Part shown: in pieces, positions 30,910 through 41,200 of the stretch | How the letters are laid out: the number at the start of each line of letters is the position of its first letter | How positions within the stretch are numbered: position 1 is the stretch's first letter | Virus record (IMG/VR): IMGVR_UViG_3300046820_002137 | Location: 1-64,000 of that record | Direction: 5' to 3' (one strand) | Origin: a virus | Length of the DNA: 64,000 nt | Made by a program: the position numbers and the translations under genes | The notes under the pieces: generated by a model | What the model was told of the DNA's origin: nothing | The model's database searches: none | Seen by the model: the letters and a program-made list of their open reading frames with translations, nothing else

Positions 30910-31812
30910 TCAATATTTCATTTCACAATAAAAATCATTTATATTACCTCTTAAATCGCATACATCTTTATCTTTAGGTAAGTGGACAATTTTTATTTGC
31001 CCATATAACTTACCACCATTAAGTTCATAATATAATTTAACCGCATTATCCCATGCATCACCATCCAAGGCTATTATAATATTCTTTTTAACTTTATCGT
31101 ATAGAGTTTTAAATAGTAGCTCACTAATATGTTTCCCTAGCATTGGTATACTATTGGGTAAAAAAAATGCATCAAAAACTCCTTCTACCAAATAGATATC
31201 TTTATTCCAATCAATTAAGTGTTGGTTAAAGATTATCTTATCTTTTTCAGCTTGGGGGTTTTTATATTTGGCTCGTGACTTCGGGTCCCAACTTCTTGCT
31301 ATATAATAATTCAATTCACCCTCAATATCATATGATGGTACAATAATCCTACCAGCATGGCTCCCGTTATCACAAAAACCAATAGAATACTTTTCAATAA
31401 TATCATCGGTTATACCTCTGTTTTTCAAGTAATTATACGCTTGTTTATAAACAGGATAGATTGGGTTTGAATCCTTAAATAAAACAAAACTTTCAGGTAA
31501 CCTTAACTTTTGTTTTGGTTTCTCCTTAGGTTTTATGTCTTCAGGTTGGAAAAGTTTATAAACCTTTTTATGTTTTTTGTTTCCATAGTTGTCTATTAGT
31601 TTTCCAAGTGGTCCATGCATACCATTTGTTTCAGAGCAACTCCAACATTTATATACGTGTTGGAAATAATTGACCTCTAAATTACCCTTGTTTCGGTCCT
31701 CGTCACATAGGGGGCAGTTGAAGGAGATTTGTCCTCGATGTTCATAGTGCATCTTCTCATCACCAAGTATTTCCCTTAGTAATTCAACTAATATTTCTTT
31801 TTCATCGGACAT
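30910..31812 (-). CDS. DNA primase (DnaG-type, T4 gp61-like role)
   Basis: 300 residues. An N-terminal zinc-binding domain has C33-x2-C36 and C56-x2-C59 (NCPLC and KCWSC). A linker follows, and a TOPRIM domain carries IYLVEGVFDAFFL (catalytic Glu) and IIIALDGDAWDNA (DxD). The enzyme makes RNA primers for lagging-strand synthesis. It is shorter than bacterial DnaG because the C-terminal helicase-binding domain is missing. It is divergent from the fibre cluster, at the junction between replication and structural regions. Confidence 0.93.
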   Translation of the reverse strand: MSDEKEILVELLREILGDEKMHYEHRGQISFNCPLCDEDRNKGNLEVNYFQHVYKCWSCSETNGMHGPLGKLIDNYGNKKHKKVYKLFQPEDIKPKEKPKQKLRLPESFVLFKDSNPIYPVYKQAYNYLKNRGITDDIIEKYSIGFCDNGSHAGRIIVPSYDIEGELNYYIARSWDPKSRAKYKNPQAEKDKIIFNQHLIDWNKDIYLVEGVFDAFFLPNSIPMLGKHISELLFKTLYDKVKKNIIIALDGDAWDNAVKLYYELNGGKLYGQIKIVHLPKDKDVCDLRGNINDFYCEMKY

Positions 31813-31871
31813 CAGGTAAAAATAAGGTACAAATTAGTTCATGTCAACTTCACAAGTTTTATGGTCCTATT

Positions 31872-31879
31872 ATATTTAT
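31872..31879 (+). promoter_or_regulatory. Candidate late promoter box ATATTTAT
   Basis: The + strand reads TATATTTATAAAAATAAA, 17 nt upstream of the ATG at 31897. It would drive the whole + strand fibre cluster. On the other strand the same gap holds only a weak host-type element (TAATTTG) before the primase. Confidence 0.58.
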
Positions 31880-31896
31880 AAAAATAAAATTAATAA

Positions 31897-32115
31897 ATGC
31901 CTTTAACTATTACAATAAACACTTTGAATGGGACGAGTCCTTTTGATGTATACCTATGTGATGACCCAATCACAACTTGTATATACATAGACACAATAAA
32001 TTCAGCGCCTTATGATTTTGTAGTTCCAACTATTTTAGAAAATTTAGGAGTTTATAATATAAAAGTTATTGATGATAACGGTTGTGAGGCAACAACAAAT
32101 TTAATTACTCCTTAA
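31897..32115 (+). CDS. Small adhesin-type domain protein
   Basis: 72 residues, all-beta by pattern: ITINTLNGTSPFDVYLCDDP, then PYDFVVPTILENLGVYNIKV, then a terminal DNGCEATTNL. It is homologous to the first 70 residues of the giant fibre at 35276, with matching TPPYDIYVCD and cysteine positions, and the ending resembles an SprB-type repeat. It is the first gene of the fibre cluster and ends one base before the next ATG. Probably a virion surface or fibre-associated domain. Confidence 0.75.
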   Translation: MPLTITINTLNGTSPFDVYLCDDPITTCIYIDTINSAPYDFVVPTILENLGVYNIKVIDDNGCEATTNLITP

Positions 32116-32116
32116 A

Positions 32117-34033
32117 ATGGCGGCATGTGTAAATTCAAATTATTGTATAACAGGAACAGGTAACCCTTTGTGGGATGACTCTTACTCAATACAGGGAGGT
32201 CTTCACAATGGATATTCATATTTTCAAGGTATTACTAATGGGTATTATGTTTTTTTCTCGGTAGAAGGTTATTGGTGTTTGTCGGATACTTTAGATGGAA
32301 CTTGTTTTTTATCAGGTCACTATCCTTGTACAACAGATTGTCCTGATTTATGTGATGGTTTTTTTATAGTCAATATATGTTTAACACCAACTCCAACTCC
32401 AACCGTAAACTGTAGTGTATTTGACTTTGATGCAATTTTTGATTGTCAAGTTGCTGAAACTCCAACACCAACACCTACAATAACCAATACTCAAACACCA
32501 ACACCTACAATAACAACAACAAATTTTTGTCCTTTTATAGGTGTAAATGCCACTATACAAAATATACCCCCAACACCTAGTGTTACAACAACCGTAACTC
32601 CAAGTATAACCCCTTCACAATTCCCTAGAGATTGTGACTTTACAGGTGAGGTTACATTCTTCACCATTAACACACAGATATCGTGTCCAATTAGTAAACA
32701 ATTCCAAAATTGTTCAACAGGTGAAATGTATTACACAGCTGATGTTTTACAAACACCATATGGAACTACATTACAACCATTCGAGGTGTTTACATCTAAT
32801 GTAGATGGTGTTTACCAATGTATTACATTCATCGGATTTAACCAAAATGTAATAGGTATTAACGTGATACAACTACTTAACGGTCCTTTAGGTTATTCTA
32901 ATTTAAACGACTGTCTATCATTGTGCGCTGGAGTTCCTCCAACACCTCAAGTAACACCAACTCCTTCATCGACACCTCCACCATTTGGTTTAAGGACTTG
33001 TTCAGTTATTTACTTAAGTGATGAAAATGGTGGAACTGAAAGTAACATTTATTTATATGATGTAGTTACAAATGACAGTACTAAACTTTCATTCACCGAT
33101 GTTATTCCAGGTTATAGAGACATCGCTCATACAGATACGAAAGTTTGGATTCAAAATGAAAACGAGTTAAGAGAATGGGATATAGTTTCGTTACCATTCT
33201 CATCAACTTATATTGGTAAGATGTCGCTACCAGCTAATTTAACACTCAGTGATGGATTAGTCGCTAAAGATAATAATACATTAATTGGTGTAACCTCGTC
33301 ACCTCAAACTGTTGTAGAAATATCGGTATCAACCGGGGTTGTAAATTCATTTACTAATCTATTCTTAGTTCCATCAGGTAGAGAAATTTCAGGAGACATT
33401 AGTTTAACAACACAAGGAAATTTAATTATAACATATGTCAACACTTCAACAAGTCAGTCATGGATTACTGAACACGAATATCAAACAGGTACTTTAGGAT
33501 TTGTTGCTTACGAATTTGAATTGTCTCCAACAATTACACAACCTGAGGGTATATTCCAAGTAGGAGGTGTGACATACATTGTTGATAAACAAACAGGTTT
33601 AGTATATAGTTTAACAAACATATTAACATCACCAAGTTTAAACCTTGTCGAGACAATCGGAATTGACGTTGACGGTATTTCTCAACAATCTTCTTGTTTA
33701 AATAATCTGACTACAGTTTCATTATATGTATTTAGAAAATGTCCTAATACTAACTATTATATTGTTCAAACAGAACAATCTATAACTACAACACCTAATA
33801 GAGTTATTTATGACGTTGCTAATAATGAATGTTGGGAGTTCTTATACACCACAATAACGACCCCAACATTCCTACCAACAGATAATGTATTGTATTGGAC
33901 GGGTAATTATTTCCAATCTGTTTTATCTTCAGTATATACAACTTGTACATCTTGTATTAACACTAATATAAACCCACCTCCTCCGCCTCCCCCAGTAGGT
34001 GGCAGAAATACAATTTTCTTACATATAGAATAA
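32117..34033 (+). CDS. Fibre/adhesin with Pro-Thr linkers and beta-propeller module
   Basis: 638 residues. The N-terminal domain is Cys-rich (residues 1-90). Pro/Thr linkers (TPTPTPT, SVTTTVTPSITPS) connect small Cys domains. A module of about 235 residues (bases 32995-33710) has repeated DIAHTDTKVWIQ-, REWDI- and GDISLTTQGNL-type words, fitting a beta-propeller; the same module recurs in neighbouring genes. A C-terminal Cys domain ends in PPPPPPVGGR. There is no signal peptide, as expected for a virion protein. Host-surface binding is inferred. Confidence 0.8.
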   Translation: MAACVNSNYCITGTGNPLWDDSYSIQGGLHNGYSYFQGITNGYYVFFSVEGYWCLSDTLDGTCFLSGHYPCTTDCPDLCDGFFIVNICLTPTPTPTVNCSVFDFDAIFDCQVAETPTPTPTITNTQTPTPTITTTNFCPFIGVNATIQNIPPTPSVTTTVTPSITPSQFPRDCDFTGEVTFFTINTQISCPISKQFQNCSTGEMYYTADVLQTPYGTTLQPFEVFTSNVDGVYQCITFIGFNQNVIGINVIQLLNGPLGYSNLNDCLSLCAGVPPTPQVTPTPSSTPPPFGLRTCSVIYLSDENGGTESNIYLYDVVTNDSTKLSFTDVIPGYRDIAHTDTKVWIQNENELREWDIVSLPFSSTYIGKMSLPANLTLSDGLVAKDNNTLIGVTSSPQTVVEISVSTGVVNSFTNLFLVPSGREISGDISLTTQGNLIITYVNTSTSQSWITEHEYQTGTLGFVAYEFELSPTITQPEGIFQVGGVTYIVDKQTGLVYSLTNILTSPSLNLVETIGIDVDGISQQSSCLNNLTTVSLYVFRKCPNTNYYIVQTEQSITTTPNRVIYDVANNECWEFLYTTITTPTFLPTDNVLYWTGNYFQSVLSSVYTTCTSCINTNINPPPPPPPVGGRNTIFLHIE

Positions 34034-34045
34034 AAATAATAACTT

Positions 34046-35266
34046 ATGGACCAAGAAAAGATTAAAAAAAAAGTAAAAGAGATTTTTGAATCTAATGAAA
34101 AAATAACCGGAGTTTCTTTTGGATATAAAAAGAAAGATGGAAAAAGAACAGGCGAAATAGGGTTCTTAATTACCGTTAAAGAAAAAAAGAATGTTGAGGA
34201 ACTAAGTCCTCAGGAAATTATACCTCAGTCTTACTGGGTAGATGGTATTGAGTACCCTACTGATGTTATAGAAATTGAGTCTAACGAATTTTTAGCTTGT
34301 CCTTCTCAATGTTTAGTACAAAGCACTTATCCAAATATGTTCAAACAAAGACCTATTATGGGGGGATTGAGTATAGGTAATTCTTACGGCCCTTGTTGTG
34401 GGTCAGGTACTATGGGGTTTATCGCTGTTGATAATGTTAGTAACTGTTTGGTTGGTGTTACAAATAGTCACGTTGTTATGGGTATTGATTTTAGAAAATA
34501 CTATACCTCACAATGGAGTGTAAACTCTCAATTAATTAATGGTTTCTCCGATGGAGCTGCGTATCAACCTGGATTATATCCTACAGATGGTGCAAATCCT
34601 TCAACAGACGGAGTTGGTAGGTTAATAAGATACGTACCTCAAACACCACCTACTTCTTACAATAAAGTGGATGGTGCGGTAATGTCTTTAAGTGGTAGTG
34701 TAATAGATTATAATGAGTCATTTAAACAATTTGGTTTAAGTTATAACTCACCAATGGAATTTGCAACAACATCAGAGATAAATAATTTACTTTCAACTCA
34801 TGGTAGTGGAGGTGTATATTCTAGTGGTAGAACTACAGGTCCAAAAGGACCAGGTCCTTGTGAATTAAAAATAACCTCAATTAATGGTGTTGTTACTTTT
34901 TCTGACTCTTGGTTTGAAGATAGTATATTTTATGAAAGAGTTAATTCAGATTGTTTTAATCCTGTTAGGGGTGGCGATTCCGGTTCGGCATTGATTGCCG
35001 ATTTTGGTGGAACTTGGAAAATAATTGGATTAGTTTATATGGGAGCATTTAACAATTCTGGAGTCGCTCTATACGGTGGGGCTTGTCGAATTGACGATGT
35101 TGCCGAATTGTTGGATATTAGCGCTTGGGACGGAGGTCCTAATCCTGTTGTCAGTGTAGTTGAGTATATAACAGTTCCAGGAGGTAGTAATAATAATATG
35201 ATAACATGTAATGGAAAAGAATATTGGCAAATTGGTATGACCGCATTTAACAGTCAATGTACTTAA
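34046..35266 (+). CDS. Trypsin-like serine protease in the fibre cluster
   Basis: 406 residues. The chymotrypsin-fold triad can be read in order: H142 in GVTNSHVVMG, D209 in NKVDGAVMSL and S312 in VRGGDSGSALIAD, followed by IIGLVYMG. The N-terminal 80 residues are charged (KIKKKVKEIFESNEK) and could be a pro-segment or attachment domain. The C-terminus ends with a Cys-containing tail. It lies between two fibre genes at 9-12 base spacing, so it is made with them. It could mature fibre proteins or cleave host surface proteins. Confidence 0.85.
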   Translation: MDQEKIKKKVKEIFESNEKITGVSFGYKKKDGKRTGEIGFLITVKEKKNVEELSPQEIIPQSYWVDGIEYPTDVIEIESNEFLACPSQCLVQSTYPNMFKQRPIMGGLSIGNSYGPCCGSGTMGFIAVDNVSNCLVGVTNSHVVMGIDFRKYYTSQWSVNSQLINGFSDGAAYQPGLYPTDGANPSTDGVGRLIRYVPQTPPTSYNKVDGAVMSLSGSVIDYNESFKQFGLSYNSPMEFATTSEINNLLSTHGSGGVYSSGRTTGPKGPGPCELKITSINGVVTFSDSWFEDSIFYERVNSDCFNPVRGGDSGSALIADFGGTWKIIGLVYMGAFNNSGVALYGGACRIDDVAELLDISAWDGGPNPVVSVVEYITVPGGSNNNMITCNGKEYWQIGMTAFNSQCT

Positions 35267-35275
35267 TATAAATGA

Positions 35276-38200
35276 ATGACTAGTGTTTCAATAAACCAAA
35301 TAACGGGGTGTACTCCCCCATATGATATATACGTTTGTGACGTATATGGTAACCAATGCGTTTGGGTTTTATACGTCGACACTTTTGTACCTCCACCAAT
35401 TACTATAATATTACCGTCTCAATTTGATGACGCCCCCGCGGCGGGAGTTAAAATTGTCTCAATACTTACAGGTTGTGAGGACTTTGAAATCTGTACCTGT
35501 ATTCCTGAACCTACCCCAACTCCAGTACCTACTTTAACTCAAACGATTACGTCAACTATTACTCCTACGGTTACTCAAACTTCAACAATAACCTCAACAC
35601 AAACTAAAACTCAAACTCAAACTCCAACCCAAACTTCAACAATAACACCGACTAATACTCAAACTCAAACAATAACCCCCACTAAAACTCAAACTCAAAC
35701 TCAAACAATAACTCCGACTGTTACAAAAACAGTTACACAAACTAAAACTCAAACTCAAACAATAACACAGACACCAACAATAACAAAAACACAGACTCAA
35801 ACAGTAACACAAACACCAACAGTTACAAAAACAGTTACACAAACTAAAACACAGACTCAAACAGTAACACAAACTCAGACAATAACTCAAACTCAAACAA
35901 TAACTCAAACAATAACTCCAACTATTACATTAACCCAAACTATCACAGTAACCCCAACAATAACAAAAACTCAAACACCAACTGTGACCCAAACTATAAC
36001 TCAAACTATAACAATAACTCCTACAATAACCAAAACTAAAACACCAACCAAAACTCAAACACAAACTATTACAATAACCAAAACAAAAACATCAACAATA
36101 ACACCAACTCCTGATGTTTCTCCAACAGTAACTCCAACTATAACTCCAACTATAACTAAAACTTCAACTATAACTCCAACTATAACTAAAACTTCAACTA
36201 TAACTGTAACTCCAACCATAACCCCAACTATAACTCCAACTGTAACTCCAACCATAACTAAAACACAAACACAAACTGTCACTATCACACCAACAACAAC
36301 TCCAACAATAACTAAAACTATAACACAAACTGTTACAAAAACTCAAACATCTACAGTGACACAAACTGTAACATCTACCATAACACCTACCATAACACCT
36401 ACCATAACTAAAACTCAAACACAAACAATAACACCTACAAAAACAATAACACCTACAAAAACAAAAACACAAACTGTGACATCAACTCCTGATGTTTGTT
36501 ATTGTTATACTGTTTTAAAGAAAAATCCATCAGCAGGTTGTAGTTTATATTGGACTGATTGTAGTGGGGTGTTGCAGTTAAGTGGTACCACTTCATTACC
36601 TGATGTTGAATTTTATCTGTGTGTTAGAAACAAGGATATAGGATTAAATGGTCTTTGTCCGATTGACTCGGTTGAATTGACCGAAGGAAATGTTTGTTTT
36701 TCTTATAACGACTGTCAACCAATAACCCCAACACCAACTAAAACTTCAACATTGACCCCTACTGTAACTCCAAGTCAAACTTCTCCTCCCGGAATTTCAG
36801 AATGCTCGGTAATATTAAACAGTACAAATCCAGTAAGTGCTTACACATATGACGTTGGTTCGTCAACTTTAATACCAATTAATATACCATCAATACTTTC
36901 ATCTCAAGATATTTCTCACATATGGCTAGGCTCCTCTGGGTATCTTTGGATGTATAGTAATGGAGGTCAAATAATTAGACAGTGGGCAATTTCAAGTTTA
37001 GACCCGTTTGTTATAAGTCCAACATTTACTGATATTAGTTATCCACCAGGCTTCCCTGGATTAGGTAATGGTTTAGGATGTATCGATTCAACAACTTTAA
37101 TTTCTTCAACCGCATCTAATCCGTCAAGTATTATTGAAATCGATATTTCAACTACTCCATTTACCTATACAACTTTAGTAACATTACCGTCGGGGTATGT
37201 AATTTCCGGTGATATATTGTTATCTACAACAGGTCAATTAATTTTCACAGTTAGAAGGCCTATTCCATTACCCGCACAATCATTCATATATCAATATGAT
37301 TACCCATCAATGAGTAATGAATTGATAATCGATATTACTTCAACAATCTCATCTCCTTTAGGTATTTTCCAAGATAGTGGTAATTTTTATATCGCCTCTT
37401 CAAATGGAACAATATATGAGGTAAGTACATCTTCTCCATATACCACAACTCAAGTTGATTCCGTTTCGTCTACTTTGAATGGTGCATCTCAATCTCCACA
37501 ATGTATAACAACTAGTTTCCAACCAATACCCCCTTCATTTTTCGTGGTAAGTGTTGCTTCAGGTTTAGACACCACAGAATCTTGTGAGAATTGGGTTAAC
37601 CCAATTAATAGATTTAATGTTTATTCGTCACCTTATGGTTCAGGCTCAATAACCGCTAATACTTCTTATTTTTATTCGGATTCATCTTTAACCACACCAT
37701 TACCATTTGGAAGTAGAGTTTCTGATGGCATTAAATCATATGAGATTGGGTCACTAGGATTAGTTATTAGTGATTCGACATGTGTAACCCCAACTCCAAC
37801 AATGACAAATACCATTACTCCAACTCAAACTATGACCATTACGTCAACAAATACCATTACTCCAACTCAGACCACAACTCCAACAGTGACAAATACTATT
37901 ACTTCAACTCAGACCACAACTCCAACAGTGACAAATACTATTACTCCAACTCAAACTATCACTAAAACAGTAACAAATACGATTACCCCAACCCCGACTA
38001 TGACTCTAACAGTAACAAATACTGTAACTAATACAACAACAATTACTCCAACATTTTATCCACCAGAAAAAGCTTTCTTTAGTGGGTGTTGTAAAGAATA
38101 CGGAAATATTTTAATTTATGATATACCATTTTCTGTTTTTTCAGGTTTGGTTGATAATACTGTTTACTATATTAATAACACATTCTTCAACGGATGTGCA

Positions 38201-41200
38201 ACATATAAAACAAATTTATCAAGTTCAATATTTGAATACCAATATTCTATAACAGATTCATTTTCATCTCAAACAGATTGTAATTCTTGTTCGGTAAATT
38301 CATCTGTATTTTGTCCTTCGCCAACACCAACGCCAACTAAAACATCTACAGTTACACCAACACCAACTAAAACATCTACGGTAACACCAACCCTAACTAA
38401 GACATCTACAGTAACTCCAACCCCTGCGTACTGTTTAGAAACTTGTGATATTATTTATACAAATTCAGTAAATGTAACTTATCTATATAGACCAGCAACA
38501 GATACTAGTTTCCTTCTTTTACCAAATCCTGGATTTTTAGTGAGTGGTTTAGCTCACTCCGCTAACAAATTATGGATGAATACTTCAAATTCAGCATTAA
38601 TACGAGAATGGGATATTACATTATGTCGTTTTTCATACACACCAAGTGCCACAATTAACACTCCTTGGAATGTAGGTGGGGGATTATTTGCCATAAATGA
38701 CTCGACATTAATTGTTTCTAGAACATACACCAATCAAACTGGTGATGTTATATACGAATTAGACGTTTCGGTCGCACCTCCATTATCCACTTTAAAATTC
38801 TCATTAGGATTTGAAAGAAAATTACAGGATATGGTATTAACAACAACTAACAAATTAATAACTATAACATTCAATATTAACACCTTAGTTTGTTTTTTGA
38901 ATCAATTTAATTATTCCACAAATGTAAATGAATTACAAATAACTTTACCTTGGGTTGCCGCTGGTTTATTCCAATATAATAACGAACTATACCTTGTAAC
39001 TCAAAGTGGAGGAAATTATTATAAGATAGATTTAACTTTTCCATTTAACTTAACTTTTGTTCAAAACTTAGCATTTTCAACAAATGACTTATCTCAAATA
39101 TACGGTTGCATAACATTACAATTTGAAATACCTACCCCTACTCCAACATTGACCCAAACTCCAACCATAACCCCAACCATAACTACAACAATAACAACAA
39201 CTCTGACTCCTACTCCAACATTGACCCAAACTCAATTACCAGTTATTTCGGAATGTTCGGTTTTATTAAACAGTTCTTCACCCGCTAGCGCATACACCTA
39301 TAATTTAGGTTCCTCTGTTGTAGTACCATTAAATCTACCAGATATAATTTCTTCACAAGATATATCTCATTTTTGGTCAGGTTCAACAGGATATATTTGG
39401 TTATATAATAATGTTTTAGATGTTATTAGACAATGGGAAATAACAAGTTTAAATCCATTTTTAGTTAATCCTTCTTATACAGATATTTCATATGATGCAG
39501 GTATAAGCGCATTAGGTAATGGATTAGGATGTATAAACTCAACCACACTAATATCTTCAATTGCCTCTAACCCATCACAAATTATAACTATCGATATTTC
39601 AACTAGTCCATTTACTTACACAACAATATATGAATTACCAAGTAATTATGTAATTGCCGGTGATTTACTATTAACAACTAATAATAAATTAATTTTTACC
39701 GCAAGATTAGTTAGTGTACCATCTCAGTCATTTGTTTATCAATATGATTTTCCATCTATGACTAATGAAGTTGAGGTGAATATTACTTCAACAATTACTT
39801 CTCCTTTAGGATTATTCCAAGATAGCGGTAATTTGTATGTAGTATCCTCTTCAGGTCAAATGTATCAAATAAATAATAATTATCCTTATAATTTAACTCT
39901 TATTGATTCGGTATCAACTAACTTAAATGGGGCATCACAATCACCTCAATGTATAACCACTGGATTAACTTACTATGAACCATTACAATTGACTTTTGAG
40001 AATTGTTGTGATGGGACAATATTATACGTTTATAACATACCTTTCTCCACCGCATCTACTATTAGTATTGGACAAACCTATTATATAGAAACAGATAATT
40101 ATTCAGGTTGTTATTTTAATGTTGTAGAACAAACTCCAAATTATATAAGTCAGTTTGTAGATATATCAACATTATTCTTAAATTGTATTGATTGTACAAA
40201 TTTATATAATTGTCCTGGAGTTACTCCAACCCCAACTACAACTGTTACATCAACAAATACCCCAACTATGTCAATCACACCAACAATAACTTTAAGCCCA
40301 ACTATAACTAAAACTGTAACCGTAACAAATACACCTAATGTTTGTTATTGTTATACTTTATTAAAGGAAAACCCTTCAATAAGTTGTGATTTATATTGGA
40401 CAGATTGTGATGGAGTATTAAAGGTGAGTGGTACAACTTCTCTACCTGATGGTAATTTTTATTTATGTGTTCAAAATAAAGTAATAGGTACTTCAGGTTC
40501 ATGTTTTGCAAATGCTGTTGAATTTACTGAAGGTGGAATTTGTTTCTCAGATATCGATTGTTTACCTCCGACCCCAAGTCCAACTACAACCCCCACCATT
40601 ACACCAACAGTAACAAGAACTCCAACGATGAGTATTACACCTACAATAACTTTAAGTCCAACTATAACACAAACCAACACTCAGACCATAACAATTACCC
40701 CGAGTCCATCTTCTTACCCTATTTTAGCCTTTGTTAGTGTATGGTCAGGTTCATCAGTTACGTTACCTTACAATGGAATTGGTACTTATACAGGAACAAT
40801 TTATTGGGGGGATGGTTCTGTATCTGCAAATACGTTTGCAAATAGGACTCATACGTACTCAGGTAGTGGTACATGGACAATTGTGATTGATGGTACTATA
40901 ACTGGATGGTCATCAGGAAATGCTCCAACTCAAAGTAATAAATTATTAGAAATAAAACAGTGGGGTAAAGTTAAAAATGTTTTTGGTCAGTCAGCCTCAT
41001 TTAGTGGATGTAGTAACTTGGTATTAACAGGCGTTACAGACACTTATGACTTTAATGGTGTAACTAATACTGTAAATATGTTCCCAGGTTGTACTTCAAT
41101 AACGACAATAAACAATATATCAAGTTGGAATGTTTCCGGTGTAACTAATCTTGGTAACATGTTTAATGGATGTATTAATTTTAATGATGATATTACTACT

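Noticed and set aside
31813-31871. Host-type promoter before the primase
   Set aside because: The TAATTTG element is one base short and no TTTG lies at the right distance.
35636-36472. Long - strand frames of the C-Y-C-L-S-L type and Val/Gly-rich frames
   Set aside because: They are antisense shadows of the Thr-coding repeat in the giant fibre gene; composition follows from the repeat and there are no start signals.
35510-36485. CRISPR-like regular repeats
   Set aside because: Units are short, contiguous, imperfect and in frame for T-x-T; no spacers are present.
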